A stretch of 64,000 nucleotides of DNA from Epiperipatus broadwayi (GCA_028023455.1 JAQFVV010006352.1:2901324-2965323), one strand, 5' to 3'; positions 14,001 to 27,375 are shown, numbered from the stretch's first letter. Notes: a model not told the origin generated them from the sequence alone. Translations and numbers: made by a program.

Positions 14001-15589
14001 GATCAATGCAAAATGAAAATGTTAGCGTAACAAAAATCATGATTACATTAATTTACATTTGTATCATCTTCTTAGAAGAAACATAATGATCTTCACCAAT
14101 GTAAGAATGTATGTTTTGTCTGGTGAAGGATCACATGAATATACATAGAAAAGAAATACTCCATACTGGAAATAGGGAGAGTGGCCCATCACTGACTTAT
14201 AGTTCCCATCCAGAGTGTAAAAAATCAATGGCAAAATATATCTCTACTACCATTGGCAATGCAATGGCTACCATTTTCAGGCCATGCATTCAACTGTATG
14301 ATTTTCCATGTATGCTAATATGTCACAAGTAAATAAAAATTCAATGTGCTTCTTGGGATTACATAGACATAAAACACCTGTACATACATCCACCAGCATC
14401 GATTCAACTAAGAAACAATTAATTCAAAATGAACTCTACTTAAACTGACATAATATTAAAGAGGCTATGCAGACACTTACACCTAACTTTACATTTATTA
14501 ATTTAATTGAAAATTTAAATTTATTAATTTAATTTAAGCATTTTTAAAGTCATCTGTCAAAGGTTTCAGCCTTTCACATTATTGAAAGAAAATGGAAATG
14601 ACAATAGCAAAATTTGCAAGAGATTGTGGAATATGTCAAATGGTGTATTTATATTGATTTTTAAGTTACACTCATCATCAATGGCATCTTAATTTAATTA
14701 ATGAGAAAATCTCCAGCCATGCAGCAAACATGTTATACATAAAATATTTATTATATATAAAATAAGTAGATTGGAATTTAAATTGTCAGATAATAAATTT
14801 TCTTTAGAGAAGAAATAATGTTCAGGTTTAGTTATTATTAAAATGGAAAGTTCATATTTTTTAAGTTAAATAATTCATTAGTTCACAGTTGAAATTTCGT
14901 TTAAAAGTTCATATTTTTCTTTTATTTTGGGGCATCATTGGGACTGTGGTGGGTTTGTTAAATATCATCTCTATGGTATTTAATGCTCTTCACATTCCAG
15001 TTCAAGATTTTGTCCATTAGATTTTTCTTCTTATTGAAGGTGAATCCATTTATGTTATTCTTTGGAAACTCCTACTCAGAAGGCTTCCTCAGTCAGTGCA
15101 ATTGAAGGAATGAAGCCTACTGTGTGACACCTACATTGTGAAAGTCTGCAATATAGGTAGAAATATATTTTAATCAATAATCACTAAAAGTCTAATCTAA
15201 TCTCTTATTTTATATTATTCATATACCTTAACACCGAATTCCAAGATCAATCTTTCCTGGCTTAGCATGGTTCTTATTGGTGATGTTGATTTTTCTCTTC
15301 AGTCTGTGTGTTTGTACGCATTTTTATTGGTTAATTTTCTTTAGAGTGGAAAACACCAACATTTTTTTTATCACTAGTAATTTTTAATCTTTTACCTCTT
15401 CAATCTGTTAAATTAGTCTGCCCTAATGACCCATTTGTGATTACATTTCAATAAAAATTCATTTCAATCCTACTATAGTTTAAAATTAACTTTAAAAGAA
15501 GATAAGTTAAATTTTATTATTTTCTTTTACATTCCTTAAAATCAAATCTTTTGTTTTTGAATTTTTAAATTTCCCTTATTACTTTTTTA
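11063..15589. other. AT-rich intronic sequence
   Basis: No gene supported. Short (TA)n runs at 12032, 12748 and 13195. A small direct duplication TTTTAAACCCC(C) occurs at ~13096 and ~13123. Open frames 12714-12929 and 14111-14332 show no family resemblance. Confidence 0.4.
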
Positions 15590-16370
15590 ACTTTAAGTAA
15601 TTACTTTTTTAACCGCTAATTATATTATTGGCCGAGTGAGTTAAAAATCAAAACTTTTAATTGGCCAAGACAAAGTCAATTGTCAAAATATATTCACTTT
15701 TTAATATCATATTCACTTTAGATTCATTTGTAAAAAGTATATTAATAATTTGTCAGGTTATGAAAGTGAACAAAAGTTCTTTCAAAAATAAATTTCTATT
15801 TATTTATTGTAGAAATATTCCATAGTGGTAAATGTAAAAGCAAAAATTAGTAATGAATTAAAAAGAGTTGCTGTCGTAAATTTTTTTTTCAGTTTTACGT
15901 TACGGAAAAGTAAATATTTTTTTTTCTAAAATCTTAAATATTTTTACTAAAATCTTAAATATTTTTCTAAAATAATTTTTTTTTTTTAGCATATTTTATT
16001 AAAATAATTCATAATTGGTCAAAAAATACTTTTATAAATGTCTAAAACATTTGTTTATCATTTTCGAATTGAAAATCTTACCATTTTTTTTTGATTAGGT
16101 GGTTTCTTTGTCCTTAACAGCCAATCAAAATGTCTCTGACAGTGGAGAACCAATCATTGACAAGCTTTCTTCTTTGTTTAGCTTTACTGGCAGTTTTATT
16201 GATTTTTTACTTGTAAAATAATTCAAGAGAGGGCAGCATCTTACAGAACTTTTAAAAACCTAACTAATGACTGTAAAACAGCTATCCTAGCATTAAAAAT
16301 AACGGAATTAGAGTGATGTCAATCATCAACGAAACCTCTCATAAGCTTCTTCAGAAAGGTTAATCAGTAT
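15590..16370 (-). repeat. Dispersed repeat R2, copy A
   Basis: About 750 bp collinear, in inverse orientation, with 34240-34995. Shared blocks include TTTTTAAAAGTTCTGTAAGATG, ATTTTACAAGTAAAAAAT, CCAATCA-type boxes, GTTATGAAAGTGAACAAAAGTTC-like and the ACCGCTAATTATATTATTGG end (quoted only in part). No open frame. Family unknown; a DNA-transposon or pseudo-LTR derivative is possible. Confidence 0.75.
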
Positions 16371-16502
16371 ACCAACAGTGTATTTTACATATCTATTGCT
16401 TGAATTTTTATTTTTTTTATATATCAATTTAAATCAGTTTTATTTATCGATCCTTTTTTTATATTTTCATTTGAAAGTGATGTAACATCATATATGTATA
16501 CC

Positions 16503-16506
<4 letters not shown>

Positions 16507-16559
<53 letters not shown>

Positions 16560-16571
16560 ATATATATATAA
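16507..16571. repeat. (TA)n microsatellite
   Basis: Interrupted (TA)n directly abutting the left end of the hammerhead-element dimer at 16572. Confidence 0.95.
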
Positions 16572-17206
16572 AATAAAGTGAGCATTCTAATAGCTCTAAA
16601 TAAGATTTTCCAATAAATACTAGAATAGAAAGCCTTTAAATTCTCATTGTCAGTAAGCACTAGGATATGCAGACACTAGATCTGAAATACCAATTCAAAC
16701 ACAGCATTTATCTAATACGTAACTATTATGTAGAAAATCTGACATTTTAGGACATCCATGGGCTCAAATACAGCTATCTACTTAAATTGCTAAATGGTCC
16801 TGAATAAATCTCAGCTACACCATATATTATTAGCCTTAGCAGTATAACATTGCCAAAGTAAGCAATACTAAAATAGTAAAAAAATCAAGTTATACATCAT
16901 GTAACTTAATAAGCTTGTACTCCACCTGTAATAAAATGAGCATACTAATAGCTTTAAATAAGTTTTTTCAATTAATGCCAGAAGAGAAAGCATTTAAACC
17001 CTCTAACTAGAATTATCACTACCCCCAAACTTGTTTCATACTGATGGCTATATAAGTGAGGTCTAAGATATTCAGACACTAGATCTGAAATACCAACTCC
17101 AACATTTATTAGAAAAGTTTGTTTAGCACTATTAGCATGCTCATTTTATTATATTTGTAGTACTAGCTTATTAAGTTAAGTCACATGATGTGTGACTTGA
17201 TTTTCT
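16572..17206. mobile_element. Hammerhead-element family 1, two to three linked units (relic)
   Basis: A first unit (16572-~16935) and the start of a second direct unit (GAGCATTCTAATAGCT recurs as GAGCATACTAATAGCT at ~16938) end in an inverted tail (GTTTAGCACTATTAGCATGCTC at ~17120, quoted in full length 22 only in part here: GTTTAGCACTATTAGC). The order of blocks GACACTAGATCTGAAATACC, AACACAGCATTTATC, CAGCTATCTA, CACCATA, AACATTGCC matches the array at 48.4 kb. The second unit has a decayed minus-strand hammerhead at ~17023-17065: CCTCA stem, CTTATA core remnant, GAAAC, then TGGGG. Flanked by (TA)n on both sides. Confidence 0.7.
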
Positions 17207-17239
17207 TATATATATTATATATATATATATATATATATT
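17207..17239. repeat. (TA)n microsatellite
   Basis: (TA)n directly downstream of the hammerhead-element relic, mirroring the tract on its other side. Confidence 0.95.
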
Positions 17240-18049
17240 GTACCGGTCCACCCATTTCACCCTTACAGTCTTATAAATTTTTCAACCCACCTATGCACCG
17301 AGCATGAAAGTGACGTATGTAATGAAGTGAAATAATGATAATAATTTCCCTGTGATATCGATGGTTAAATATGAAAAGCAAATATCCCAAAAGAATTATT
17401 AGAGGAAGGAGATACAACCTAAAAAAATGAGGTCAATTGAACCTTCCCTGTTACATCATCCCACACCAGTCTGATTAACTAATGGTGGTCACTCTTTTAA
17501 TTTACACATCTTTCAAAATACTAAAATATTTTTATTTAGCCTTCAGCACCACCCCCAACAAAGAAACATATTGTTGACCCTCCTTTTTCCTTCCTGAGAG
17601 AGTGTGCAACCAAAATAACCACAGTTACATATCATAAGAAAAAAAATTAAATATATTCGGACATAAAATGTGAGACAATATAACCCCCCAGTAAGTTATC
17701 CCTATATAGCTCATAATTTATTTTTCCTATCTCAAGTTAATGATTGGTTCATTTACTTGAAATAACTCTGGTTACGTGCTAATGATTGAATAAGTAATTT
17801 GAACTAAGCACACAAAGCGGCAAACCAATCTTTTTAATAAAAAAAATTTACTCTTTATTATAACATTTAAATGTTTTTATTAGGTTAAAGATTTTATATA
17901 ATTGAAAAAATATATAGTACTTAGATTAAACATCTATTTACAAAAAATATTTACACAAAGAAATGTCATTTTAAAATAATTACATAATGGGTGTGGCCTA
18001 TACCCCTTTCCCCACTTGAAAAATAATAGTTTAAAAAACAAATGTATGT

Positions 18050-18355
18050 ACTAAATTTCCCAATGAAGAAACATAATTTTTATAGACAATGAGGATTTCC
18101 CCATATAGCTATTTGAGTTGGATAGCTGGGTTTGAAACATGTAGATATCTGAAAATTTCAGATTTTCCACTCAATAGATAACTTTTAGATAGGTGCTTGG
18201 ATTTGGGTTGGTATTTTTAGGTCTAGTGTCTGAACCTACCCTGACACCTCTCTGCGGAGTGCCAAAGCATGAAACCATGGTCAGGGGTTTGGAGAGGGGT
18301 TCCTGACAGAGATATTTTAAGTGCTGGCTCTGACTAAGAATTTATAAAGCTTGTA
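18050..18355 (+). mobile_element. Hammerhead-element family 1, single inverse copy
   Basis: Contains, in reverse order and strand, the family-1 blocks: CCATATAGCTATTTGAG, GATAGCTGGGTT, TTTCAGATTTTCCACT, GGTCTAGTGTCTGAACC. The + strand hammerhead at 18246-18288 follows. No coding capacity. Confidence 0.7.
18246..18288 (+). ncRNA. Hammerhead ribozyme (type I), one core mismatch
   Basis: Reads ACCTCT, CTGCGGA, G-TGC-CAAA-GCA-T, GAA, A-CC-AT-GG-T, C, AGGGGT. Stem I ACCTCT/AGGGGT pairs over 6 bp with one G-U; stem II TGC/GCA plus a G-U; stem III ACC/GGT; cleavage position is C17. The core differs from CUGANGA only at A6 (C here), which would be expected to cripple cleavage. Found by comparison with the array at 48.4 kb. 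Confidence 0.65.
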
Positions 18356-18359
18356 GAGG

Positions 18360-20340
18360 AATTGGCAATCCTCATTGTTTATAATATACAAGCTTAAGAG
18401 ATAGGGTTATGTGATATATGACACTTATTTTGATAAATCATATAGGTATTAAATCCATTTTTAAAAAAAATAACACACTAGTTTACATGCATGTCTATTG
18501 ATTACCTCTAGGATCAATATATTATTAATATTTTTATGCATCTTTATGTTTTAGTACTTAAATATTTATATATGATATGCATGTATGTTTATTAATTTTA
18601 AATGTATAAATGATGCCTAATAAGAAATAATATGGCTAAAGGATACTCTATGTATAGTACCACCATAGTAAAAGATTATGAGGTAGAGATTCTCCACGTA
18701 GGGAATCTAAATGAGACACGCATGCAACTATTATATAATATAAGTGATATAAAGATTACATAAAAGATTATAGTTATGAGTATATAAGAGAAACATATTA
18801 CTGAGTTATAAAATAAAAAAATAAATAAATATCAAGAGATCTAAACTCATCTGTATTTACAGCTGTTATAAAGTTTAGCTTCGAGTGGACCACACAAATT
18901 ACTCTATAGGGCAGACAGGGCTTCCTTCTCCATTACACATATCAAAGAGTCCTTGTTATCAGGTCTTGTGTGGCTTCTTTTAAGACATCATAGGGCTTCA
19001 GGGATGAACTGGCAGTGTACTGCTGCTGGTGGCTTAATCCGTGTTTTTTTTTGTATACTGGAACAACTATAATGGCCATCTCTATTAGGTACTTGTTCAA
19101 AGATTTATCACCGTAGTTCTTGTTAGTACATTGGTTTTAACATGAGTGATTTAATTATCACTTTCATGCCATTCTTCTTTTTCTTTATTCAGCTTTCTTT
19201 AAATTTCTTGATGATAATATAATAATGGATATGGTTGAGTTTCAAAATTTATTTTTTTCACTAGGCATTTCTTCATGGTGATATAATTAATATTGGATCT
19301 TACTGCTTTCTTAGACTGCTCATAAGCAACTTATTTTTTTCCAAAATCTACAGTCGCCTGCTTTGACTGATCATGAGTGATTTTTAATTTTTTTCAAAGT
19401 CTATACGATCTGCCTGCTTGGACTGCTCAGGAACAACTGACTCTCCCCAACTAATAGATAGCACATATAGTCCCCATTCCACCAATTAGACTACCCACTA
19501 TGAGCTATTGCATCAGCCTATAATAATTTAAAATATACTTTATACATTCCTTAATTTTATTTGTTAAAAGCATACCTTTTTAATCATGGAAATTATAGTT
19601 TCCATCTTATTAATTAGAGCACCCATTATGCTTCTTTACATAAGATAATACCAACTTTTAATTTTTATCTTTAAAACATATCAAAAGAACAAATTTTCTT
19701 TTATCACAAAACATTCCTTTCCATATTTTGTACTTTTTATAAAAAAATAAATAAATTCCAATTTACCAAAACTTTTTCTTTATAATTACCAAAAACAAAA
19801 TCCATTATAATGAAAATATAAAATTTAACATCATATTTTTTTCTCTTTAAAAAAAAACATTTATTTAAAAATATATATATATAAAAAAAACATTTCTGGA
19901 TACTACATCAGAACATTACAAATAAAACAAAACTGTTCCCAACGTAAACAAAACTCATTACAAACTTAAAACTATTCTTTATGTATTTTTTTTATAAGAT
20001 AAATTCGTTAATAATAATGCACATACATTTGTACTGTGGGTAAAATGGAAATATACTATAGACCAAACCCAGTTATTTACTTCACATATATAAACATTTA
20101 TACATGTGTTTTAAATACGATCTATTTAATAGATTTTATATTAAATTCTAATCTTTTTAAAGATTAGCTATGTTGAATTCTCAGCAACAGCCATTTTGTG
20201 CATAGAGATTATATATGTTCTGGCACAATACCCCTGTCCCTGATGAGACTGTTAAAATGAGCTCTTTTTAATGGTCTTATTTAACTATTTTAATATTTTT
20301 TATAATATTCACATTTTAAGCTTAATGCTCTATACCAATT
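18360..20340. other. AT-rich intronic sequence, possible LTR remains
   Basis: No gene supported. The stretches at 18890-19030 and 19340-19500 are more GC-rich than the surroundings, and lie on the 3' side of the broken minus-strand Gypsy integrase, so they may be LTR or 3' remains. No second LTR copy or primer-binding site was found to prove this. Confidence 0.35.
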
Positions 20341-20344
20341 TTGA

Positions 20345-21420
20345 ATTGACTGCTATATTTCCATATGGTTTAGAGACAGTACATTATACATGCCCTTAAT
20401 TCCCTGTTCCATTTTCATCCAATAAGCATTATCTTCACAACAATCCACAATTTCAAAAGAGCCTTCATATAGATTACAGAATTTCTTGAATTTGAATTTT
20501 GCTGGATCACTTACATGGGGTGTCTGAACCATAACTTTATCTCCCACTTGGAATCTATGTTTTAGAATACCTTTTCGCTTTTGATGTCTACTGCTTATTT
20601 ATTGCATGTGGGCCCTGGCTTTTCTCTTAGCAACCTCCCAGTCAATGGCTTCTTCTCGGCTTCCTGAAAAATTGGCTTTGAATAGTTTTGGAAAGTGTTT
20701 TCCAAAGTGTAATCGCATCTGAGTGAAACCTGTGGATTCATTTTGAGACCAGTTAATAAAGTTTAGTATCTGTGGCAATTCTTTAACCCACCCCTTATGG
20801 TTTTTTGGCACATATATATATAAAAGTCTGCCCAACTTCCACATGGCTCTTTCAAAGGGGTTACTTTGGTGATTTTGGACAGATTCTTAATACCTTGTTT
20901 GGTCACCCACTGGTTCCATTCTTCTGATACAAAAGGGATTCCGTGATCAGAGAGTATGGTTTTTGGTTTTCCTACTTTTGGAAAGTGCAAGGTGTTTAAT
21001 ACCTTAGTAACTTCTCGAGTTGTAGTGTGTGATAGTGGGTAAGCAGCCACCCATTTTGAAAACAAATCATAGTTGACAAGTAGGTATTTTTTCTGTTAGA
21101 GGATGGCAATGGGCCATAAAAATCTATAGCTATAATTTCATTTGAGTTATCAGGTATGATTGATTTCATTGGGCTGGCATATGCTTGATTCTGCTGTTTT
21201 GTCCACTGATACACTTCACACTGATTTAGTACAGTGATGATATCCTGGTCCATTCCTGGCCAGTAAAACCAGTTTTATGCAGTATTCAGTTTTTGGTGTT
21301 CCATAATAACAATACAACCAGTGTATGTAAGTAATGAGGGATGGTCTCATTATGGAAGGTATCATCGCCCTCCATTCATCTCTATCCTTTTGCAGTTGAT
21401 AGTATGTGGAAAATGATTTG
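20345..21420 (-). pseudogene. Ty3/Gypsy-type integrase relic
   Basis: Five open pieces in shifting frames run from high to low coordinate in integrase order: WRAMIPSIMRPSLITYIHWLYCYYGTPKT (His part of the HHCC zinc domain, 21216-21420; quoted shortened: YIHWLYCYYGTPKT), the 'C-VYQWTK' Cys part and IAIDFYGPLP with the first catalytic Asp (20996-21253), ILSDHGIPFVSEEWNQW with the second Asp (20763-21065), a segment ending in LHFGKHF...AKRKARAHMQ (20599-20844), and GDKVMVQTPHVSDPAKFKFK, the C-terminal chromatin/DNA-binding SH3-like part (20353-20547). Integrase inserts the LTR element's cDNA into host DNA. No RT, protease, gag or LTR was found beside it; clearly dead. Confidence 0.85.
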
Positions 21421-21661
21421 AAGAAAAAAAAATTAAAAAGTGATATTTTATATATAGTACAGATAATGTGTTGAATAAACAGTGTAATTGTGTTAGTATT
21501 CACAATTTATGAAAAGTTGTCCATTCATATGGGAATGTTACTATTGTGTGACTTTAATGACATTTAAATATTAATGCTGTATTGCCATAAGCTGGCTATA
21601 GTAATGAAATTATTATTTTTAATTATATATAGGCATTTTTAATTGTGTAGTTATTCTAGTG

Positions 21662-21663
<2 letters not shown>

Positions 21664-21731
<68 letters not shown>
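21664..21731. repeat. (TA)n microsatellite
   Basis: Pure (TA)n on the left of the perfect palindrome at 21741-22002. Confidence 0.97.
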
Positions 21732-21734
<3 letters not shown>

Positions 21735-21740
21735 CATAGT

Positions 21741-22002
21741 GGAGTTTTACCAATAGCCCACTCAAGCTTGTTTTCAATAAATGCTGAGAGAGAATCGAAA
21801 ATTCAATATCTTTTTCAAATTGTCTCCAACCTTTAAACCATGGTTTCAAGCTAATTGGCTATCATCAGTAAAGGGTGATGATAGCCAATTAGCTTGAAAC
21901 CATGGTTTAAAGGTTGGAGACAATTTGAAAAAGATATTGAATTTTCGATTCTCTCTCAGCATTTATTGAAAACAAGCTTGAGTGGGCTATTGGTAAAACT
22001 CC
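21741..22002. mobile_element. Perfect palindrome carrying a hammerhead (family 1 relative)
   Basis: Arms 21741-21867 and 21876-22002 (127 bases each) are identical when inverted, separated by 8 bases (GTAAAGGG). Related to family 1: CAAGCTAATTGGCTATCATCAG matches the CAAGCTATTTGCTATCATCAG block of the array (shortened here to the shared CAAGCTA and GCTATCATCAG). Flanked by (TA)n on both sides (21664-21731, 22066-22138). The centre of symmetry falls just inside stem I of the hammerhead. Confidence 0.85.
21830..21874 (-). ncRNA. Hammerhead ribozyme (type I)
   Basis: Minus strand reads CCTTTA, CTGATGA, T-AGC-CAATTA-GCT-T, GAA, A-CC-AT-GG-T, T, TAAAGG. Stem I CCTTTA/TAAAGG is 6 perfect pairs; the CUGAUGA and GAA cores are intact; stem III ACC/GGT has a 2-base loop (or 2 bp with a CATG loop); H17 is U. 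Positions 10.1/11.1 are a U-U mismatch instead of the usual G-C. The mirror copy on the + strand lacks the 5' strand of stem I because the palindrome turns there. Confidence 0.8.
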
Positions 22003-22062
22003 ATCTGTGATCATAAAATGCAAGCTATAGGCAGGTTAAAAAATTTTAACTTGTTTTTGTTT

Positions 22063-22065
<3 letters not shown>

Positions 22066-22138
<73 letters not shown>
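22066..22138. repeat. (TA)n microsatellite
   Basis: Pure (TA)n on the right of the palindrome. Confidence 0.97.
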
Positions 22139-22139
<1 letters not shown>

Positions 22140-22143
<4 letters not shown>

Positions 22144-25100
22144 CTTTTCATTAGGGCAGAATGTACTAAAAACTATTTTTTTTTAAAAAATGTTAAATTA
22201 AGATAAATATAAGTACTATAATTGTCATAATAATAAAGTTTATAGGGACTTACAATTTGTTTATAGGAAGCTATAAGTGGTTAAAGAATATATAAAAGCT
22301 ATTGTAAATTTTAAAATTATAAAAATATAAGCATAATGAATTAATATTGTATGGAAGGAGTAAATGTTCATAGTTACAAGTTAAAAATGTATTAAACATT
22401 TTATTGAATAAGCATTGAAAACCATTAATTTTTAATATAATGTTTAATATTCAAATAAGCTATTAAATTTATCTTCTAAAATTATGTTTAAATTATATAA
22501 AATTATTTATTAAAGTTTTAATTTTTATAATGTATTACATGTTTTAATTTTAGTAATGTTAAAAATGTCAAAATGTATTATTCTATTTTTTTATTATTGT
22601 ATGTAATATTTTTCTTTAATATAATATTTTTGTAATTAAATATTTTATTTAGTTGATTTCGAACAGTGGGTTTTAGAAAATTGCAACATTTCTGTCTGGA
22701 ATAAATGGTCATGTAATGATTGTGCTAGAGAATGCATTTATGCATTTAGAGAGTTTTTAATTAATTTATAAAATCATTACTAAAATTGAGGTATTTGTAC
22801 ATGATAAAAATAAATATAGAATATTATTTAATTAGTTTTCAAAGATATTTGAAATTAGTAAAGATAAACTAAAAATGGATATATCTTAATTAAATGTTTG
22901 TTAAATTAATAAAGAATTATTAAAATCTATTATTTTAAAATATCTGGTGGGTTTAAGAGAATCATTAAATTAATTGAGAATTAAATATTCCTTATATTAT
23001 TAAATTAAAATGATGAGTCATAATTTTATTCTTGATTTTAAAATACATAATTGACACATATGTAAATGAATTTACAATTAGGTGATTTATCAGCCAATCA
23101 AATTTTTTTAAAAAAAGCAAGTCTAAAAACTCTGTGTAATTAAAATTATTGCTTACTATTGTTATTATATGATTAGTCCTATTGTTATTCTTCTTGTTAT
23201 TATTTTTAAAGAATAACAGTTTGTTAATAGTCAATTATTTTAAAAATTAAATATAGTTTTTAATCAAAAGTCAAAAGGATTTTAAAAACTATTATTTTGT
23301 TTAACTAAAAAGAATAGAATACTTTCAATTTATTTCCTACTAGTGGAGTATTCTGAAGCCGGGTTAAAGATTCATTGGTAAATTATGGAATATAATCCTG
23401 TAGTTTTGTGCATGTGGAGGTTCACATTTAAGGACCAAAGAGTTTGGGAAGTATAATTTTTCCTATACTATATAAAAAAAATTATATTTGTTTATGTAAA
23501 GAACTTTGGAATCACAGTTGAATATTATCCAGAAGTATAACATATATGTTTAATATGTCTGTGTTGATAAAGTTAAGAACTTTAAAGACAATATTATTTA
23601 AGAAAAATAATTGGAAAAGTTTAAAATGCAGTTGACTTTTAAAACCTGATAATAAATATCTGAGATTGAGTTATATAAAACATATTGCTGCCTTATTTTA
23701 TAATATTGACTTTTATTTTAAAAGATTTTAATATTTTAAAAGAAATAATTATCTTTGAAGCAAGTCATATTTTAAACTTTTTGTGAATAAGAGTATATTA
23801 AAGAGATAGCTGTTATAATGAAAATGAATCACCCATAAAATTATATTAGAAATACTCGAATATTTTGCTATACTAAAACCTGTTATCTTAATTATGATAA
23901 TTGAACTATAAAGAAAAAAAAATGGATAATAATAAAAAAATATTATTATGCTAGTAACAAATGATTTTTTTTATATTTTAAAACCTGGATTTATCTGCTA
24001 CATTGTATGTGCCTAATTGGAATGTAATTTTAAAAACAAAAAGATGTCTGTTTGTGTTGATTTGTGTATTTATTAAAAAGTGATTGAAAATCATGCATCT
24101 CACCAAAGAAGGAAATCCACATGCACAAAAAGAAATGGACTTACATAAAACAAATGTTTTTAAATGATATTATATTAATTATTGTATCCTGTGAAAAAGT
24201 GGCAGAAAATAGACGGTTTTAAATAACTTTTGCAAGCAGGATGAATAATTATTTTCCAGATTTGCTTAGGTATTCAAAATCAACATTTTTATTATGATTT
24301 GAGAGTTTACATACCACTGAGGAGAGGATAGCTAGAAGGAAAAAAGCTTTTGACAGTGTTCATCGCTTAGTAACAGTAATTCATCAGAATATTAACTGAA
24401 TTTGTTATATGAAGGAATACATAAAATTTTTATTATTTATTTTAAAATATACTAACAATTAGAATTATAATTTCATTATAAGATGTAGTAAAGGTTACAT
24501 TGTTTTGATATTTTTTAGAAAATCCTAACAATATTAATATTTTTAAAAAAATATATTTTTAATAATTTTTCTTAAATTTTTTGAAACATTTTTATTAAAG
24601 TGCATTAGTTTGCACTAAGTGTGATATAAACTATATTTTAATTCTTATATTATATGTAAAACTGGACCAGAAGACATCAAAGATGTGATTTTGCAAATAG
24701 TAAAATCCACATAGGTAATTTAAATTATTATACTTATTATATTTTTTTTTCTTAAAGTTGCTTGGAGTTTTTTAAGAATATTTAACTTATGTTATATGAA
24801 TAAATGAACATATGGATGTGTGAGTTAATAACATATATATATATATATTTATTAAGAGATATAAGCTATGAGAAATATGCATATACTTATTTTTTATTTA
24901 TTGTATAATAAAGTTCATTATAACATTATAAAATGATTGTAATTTTGTATGATTCTTTGCTAGATAAATCATGTGATATTTATTGTAAAGATATGAATAT
25001 TGAGTGAATATTTTAACATAAAATCTCATTTTTATGGATAAGTTTCTGTGTAAAACCTTTTCTTATAGTAGTCATGGGTTCATAAAGTGATATGTAACTT

Positions 25101-27375
25101 TGTTTATTATTGAGAAATTTGCTTAGTTATTTTATGATGTTGAATGTCTAAATCTATTTGAAATAACAAATGGTAGTGACAGGGGAATAGAATAATGAAA
25201 CCCTGAATGCTTATATAGTAAGATGTGTTAAGAAGATATGATAATTAGCCTATATTATATCTGAGAAGTTATTATGCAAATACAGTTAATGTAGCCCTGT
25301 AATTTGTATTTATTCCATGGTCAGTGTTTTGATCTTTATATTTAATTAGTCTGTAAGTGCTCAAAAGAAAGCCTAGACAATATTTTTAAAGGTATTAGAT
25401 AAAATTGTACCTGTTGTTTCTTTATACTGATTTCCATGAGGTTTATTTGATTGTTTTATATTATTGAATCTTTGCTCTAGTTATTCCTTCATGTCCTATG
25501 CATTGTATCACTATCTGAATTTCATTAGTAAAACATCATGTAGACTGGTATTTTGAAAGATGAATAATGGATAAATTTAGAAAGATGATTCATTTAAAAA
25601 AAGGCAAAATAGGTTTTTGGTATTGTAAAAAATATAAATGATGTTGAATGCATAATGTTGATGGTGAATATAACAAAGGAATCATAATTTTTCCTAAATG
25701 TTTTGAAATATTTTTGATGATAAAAGAATCATAGCTATTCCTAATTAATACTTTTGATACATTCAATTTTTCATAAATCAACAACATTTTTGGTAACACA
25801 ATGCATATTTTTACATTGAAACATAAAATGAACTATATTAGTGTATGATGTATGTTTATATTTTATTTAATTATTTTTGATATTTTTTATGTTTTGAACA
25901 TGAAACACCCATCATAAAATTAGAATGGTGTCAAGCAAAATTATTATTATTTAGTACATGAATAAACATATTTTATTAATTTACTTTACAATAACCTGAA
26001 ACAAACCTAATAATATGTTTTGATTTATAAAATTTATGCTAGATATTTTTTTATTTTACTAAAAGTAAAAATGATATTGATTATTCATTGATCTAGAGAT
26101 AAGTTTAATATAATATTGTAGGATGAATGATAGAATGTTTTGAATAACTAAGTACATGATATGTATTTCTAAATAATAATTTATAAGCTGGAGTGACGGC
26201 TTATACATTAATAATTTTTGAGATTGAAAATCTGTAAATTCAACCTTTCTTTCATTTGAATTTTGTATTTTTTTTTAATTTAATATTTGTCAATTTTTTT
26301 TATAAAAAAACTGTAAATATTTTTGTATGTAATTGTTTTTTGTATAGAATAATTTTTTTTTAAAGTTGTGGCTATAAACTTGTTGTTGTCCATGCTATTA
26401 TTGATCTACTTACCACTACAGGATTCAATTTTACGGAATTCAGAACTATAACATATTACATATTGTGCACATTAAAATTTTAAATGATTTATTTATTTAA
26501 ACAATATTAATCATTATTCAGAATATGACACAAAAAAATCATAATATAAGATTATTTTGGTCATGATTTATTATTGAAAATACTGCCATATAATTAAGTA
26601 TATTTCTTAATGCCACATATTGTCTAGATCATACCATATTTATACTATACTACATGAGAAATGAGAAATGAGAGAATAGGAATATTATTATTATTGTGAT
26701 CACTATTATTATCAGTGAACCGATTATTGAGTAGTAAATGTAGTGCCAAATGTTAGTTAGATTAAGTATAGGAGTATTATTTATTATTCTTATTATTATT
26801 ATTGTATAGGTGTAATTAAGAATGATACAAAATCCCTTATCATACCTGGCTACAGGAGATTGTAAATTAATTAGAGATTTTATTTAAAGAACCTGAGATA
26901 ATTATATTTTAATAATAGAACTATTATTTATTTATTAATATTATATTTGATTATTTATAATATTTTTCTGTAAAGTCTTAAGAATGCTATGGTTTCATAT
27001 TATTACTTAAAATAAAAGGGGGGATAATGTTCTTATGCCAATGAGATTGTATCTTTTGGGATATATGCTCAATGTAGTCCTACTGTTTTTCCTTTCACCA
27101 TATGTCTCACGATTATTGGTATAGTATTTTATTATTTATTTAAATCAAACCATATTTTTATTATTATCAATTTAAGCTAGTCTAGTGATCAAAATTATCA
27201 TAAAATATTATTTGTACTTGATTTTATTATATTAAGAGTTTTAGCCGGAGGCATTTATTTTATTTGGTTCATGTTTACTTTTACTTAATGGTGAGGATAT
27301 ATATATATATATTGTAATGCTATATAGATATATGGTATATATATATATATATATTGTAATGCTAGCAAGAGATAT
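22140..27375. other. AT-rich intronic sequence without recognised features
   Basis: About 5 kb with no coding signal or repeat family recognised, apart from short (TA)n at 24834-24848, 27299-27311 and 27341-27353 and short ATT runs at 26680-26700 and 26780-26805. The open frames at 22992, 25590 and 27387 are AT-rich chance frames. Confidence 0.4.

Noticed and set aside
14111-14332. Frame with HMNIHRKEILHTG as a zinc-finger remnant
   Set aside because: Lacks the C-x2-C pair and any second finger.
16320-16360. CTGAAGAAGC on the minus strand of repeat R2 as a Penelope-type hammerhead
   Set aside because: The GAA half of the core is absent and the region is not conserved in the other R2 copy.
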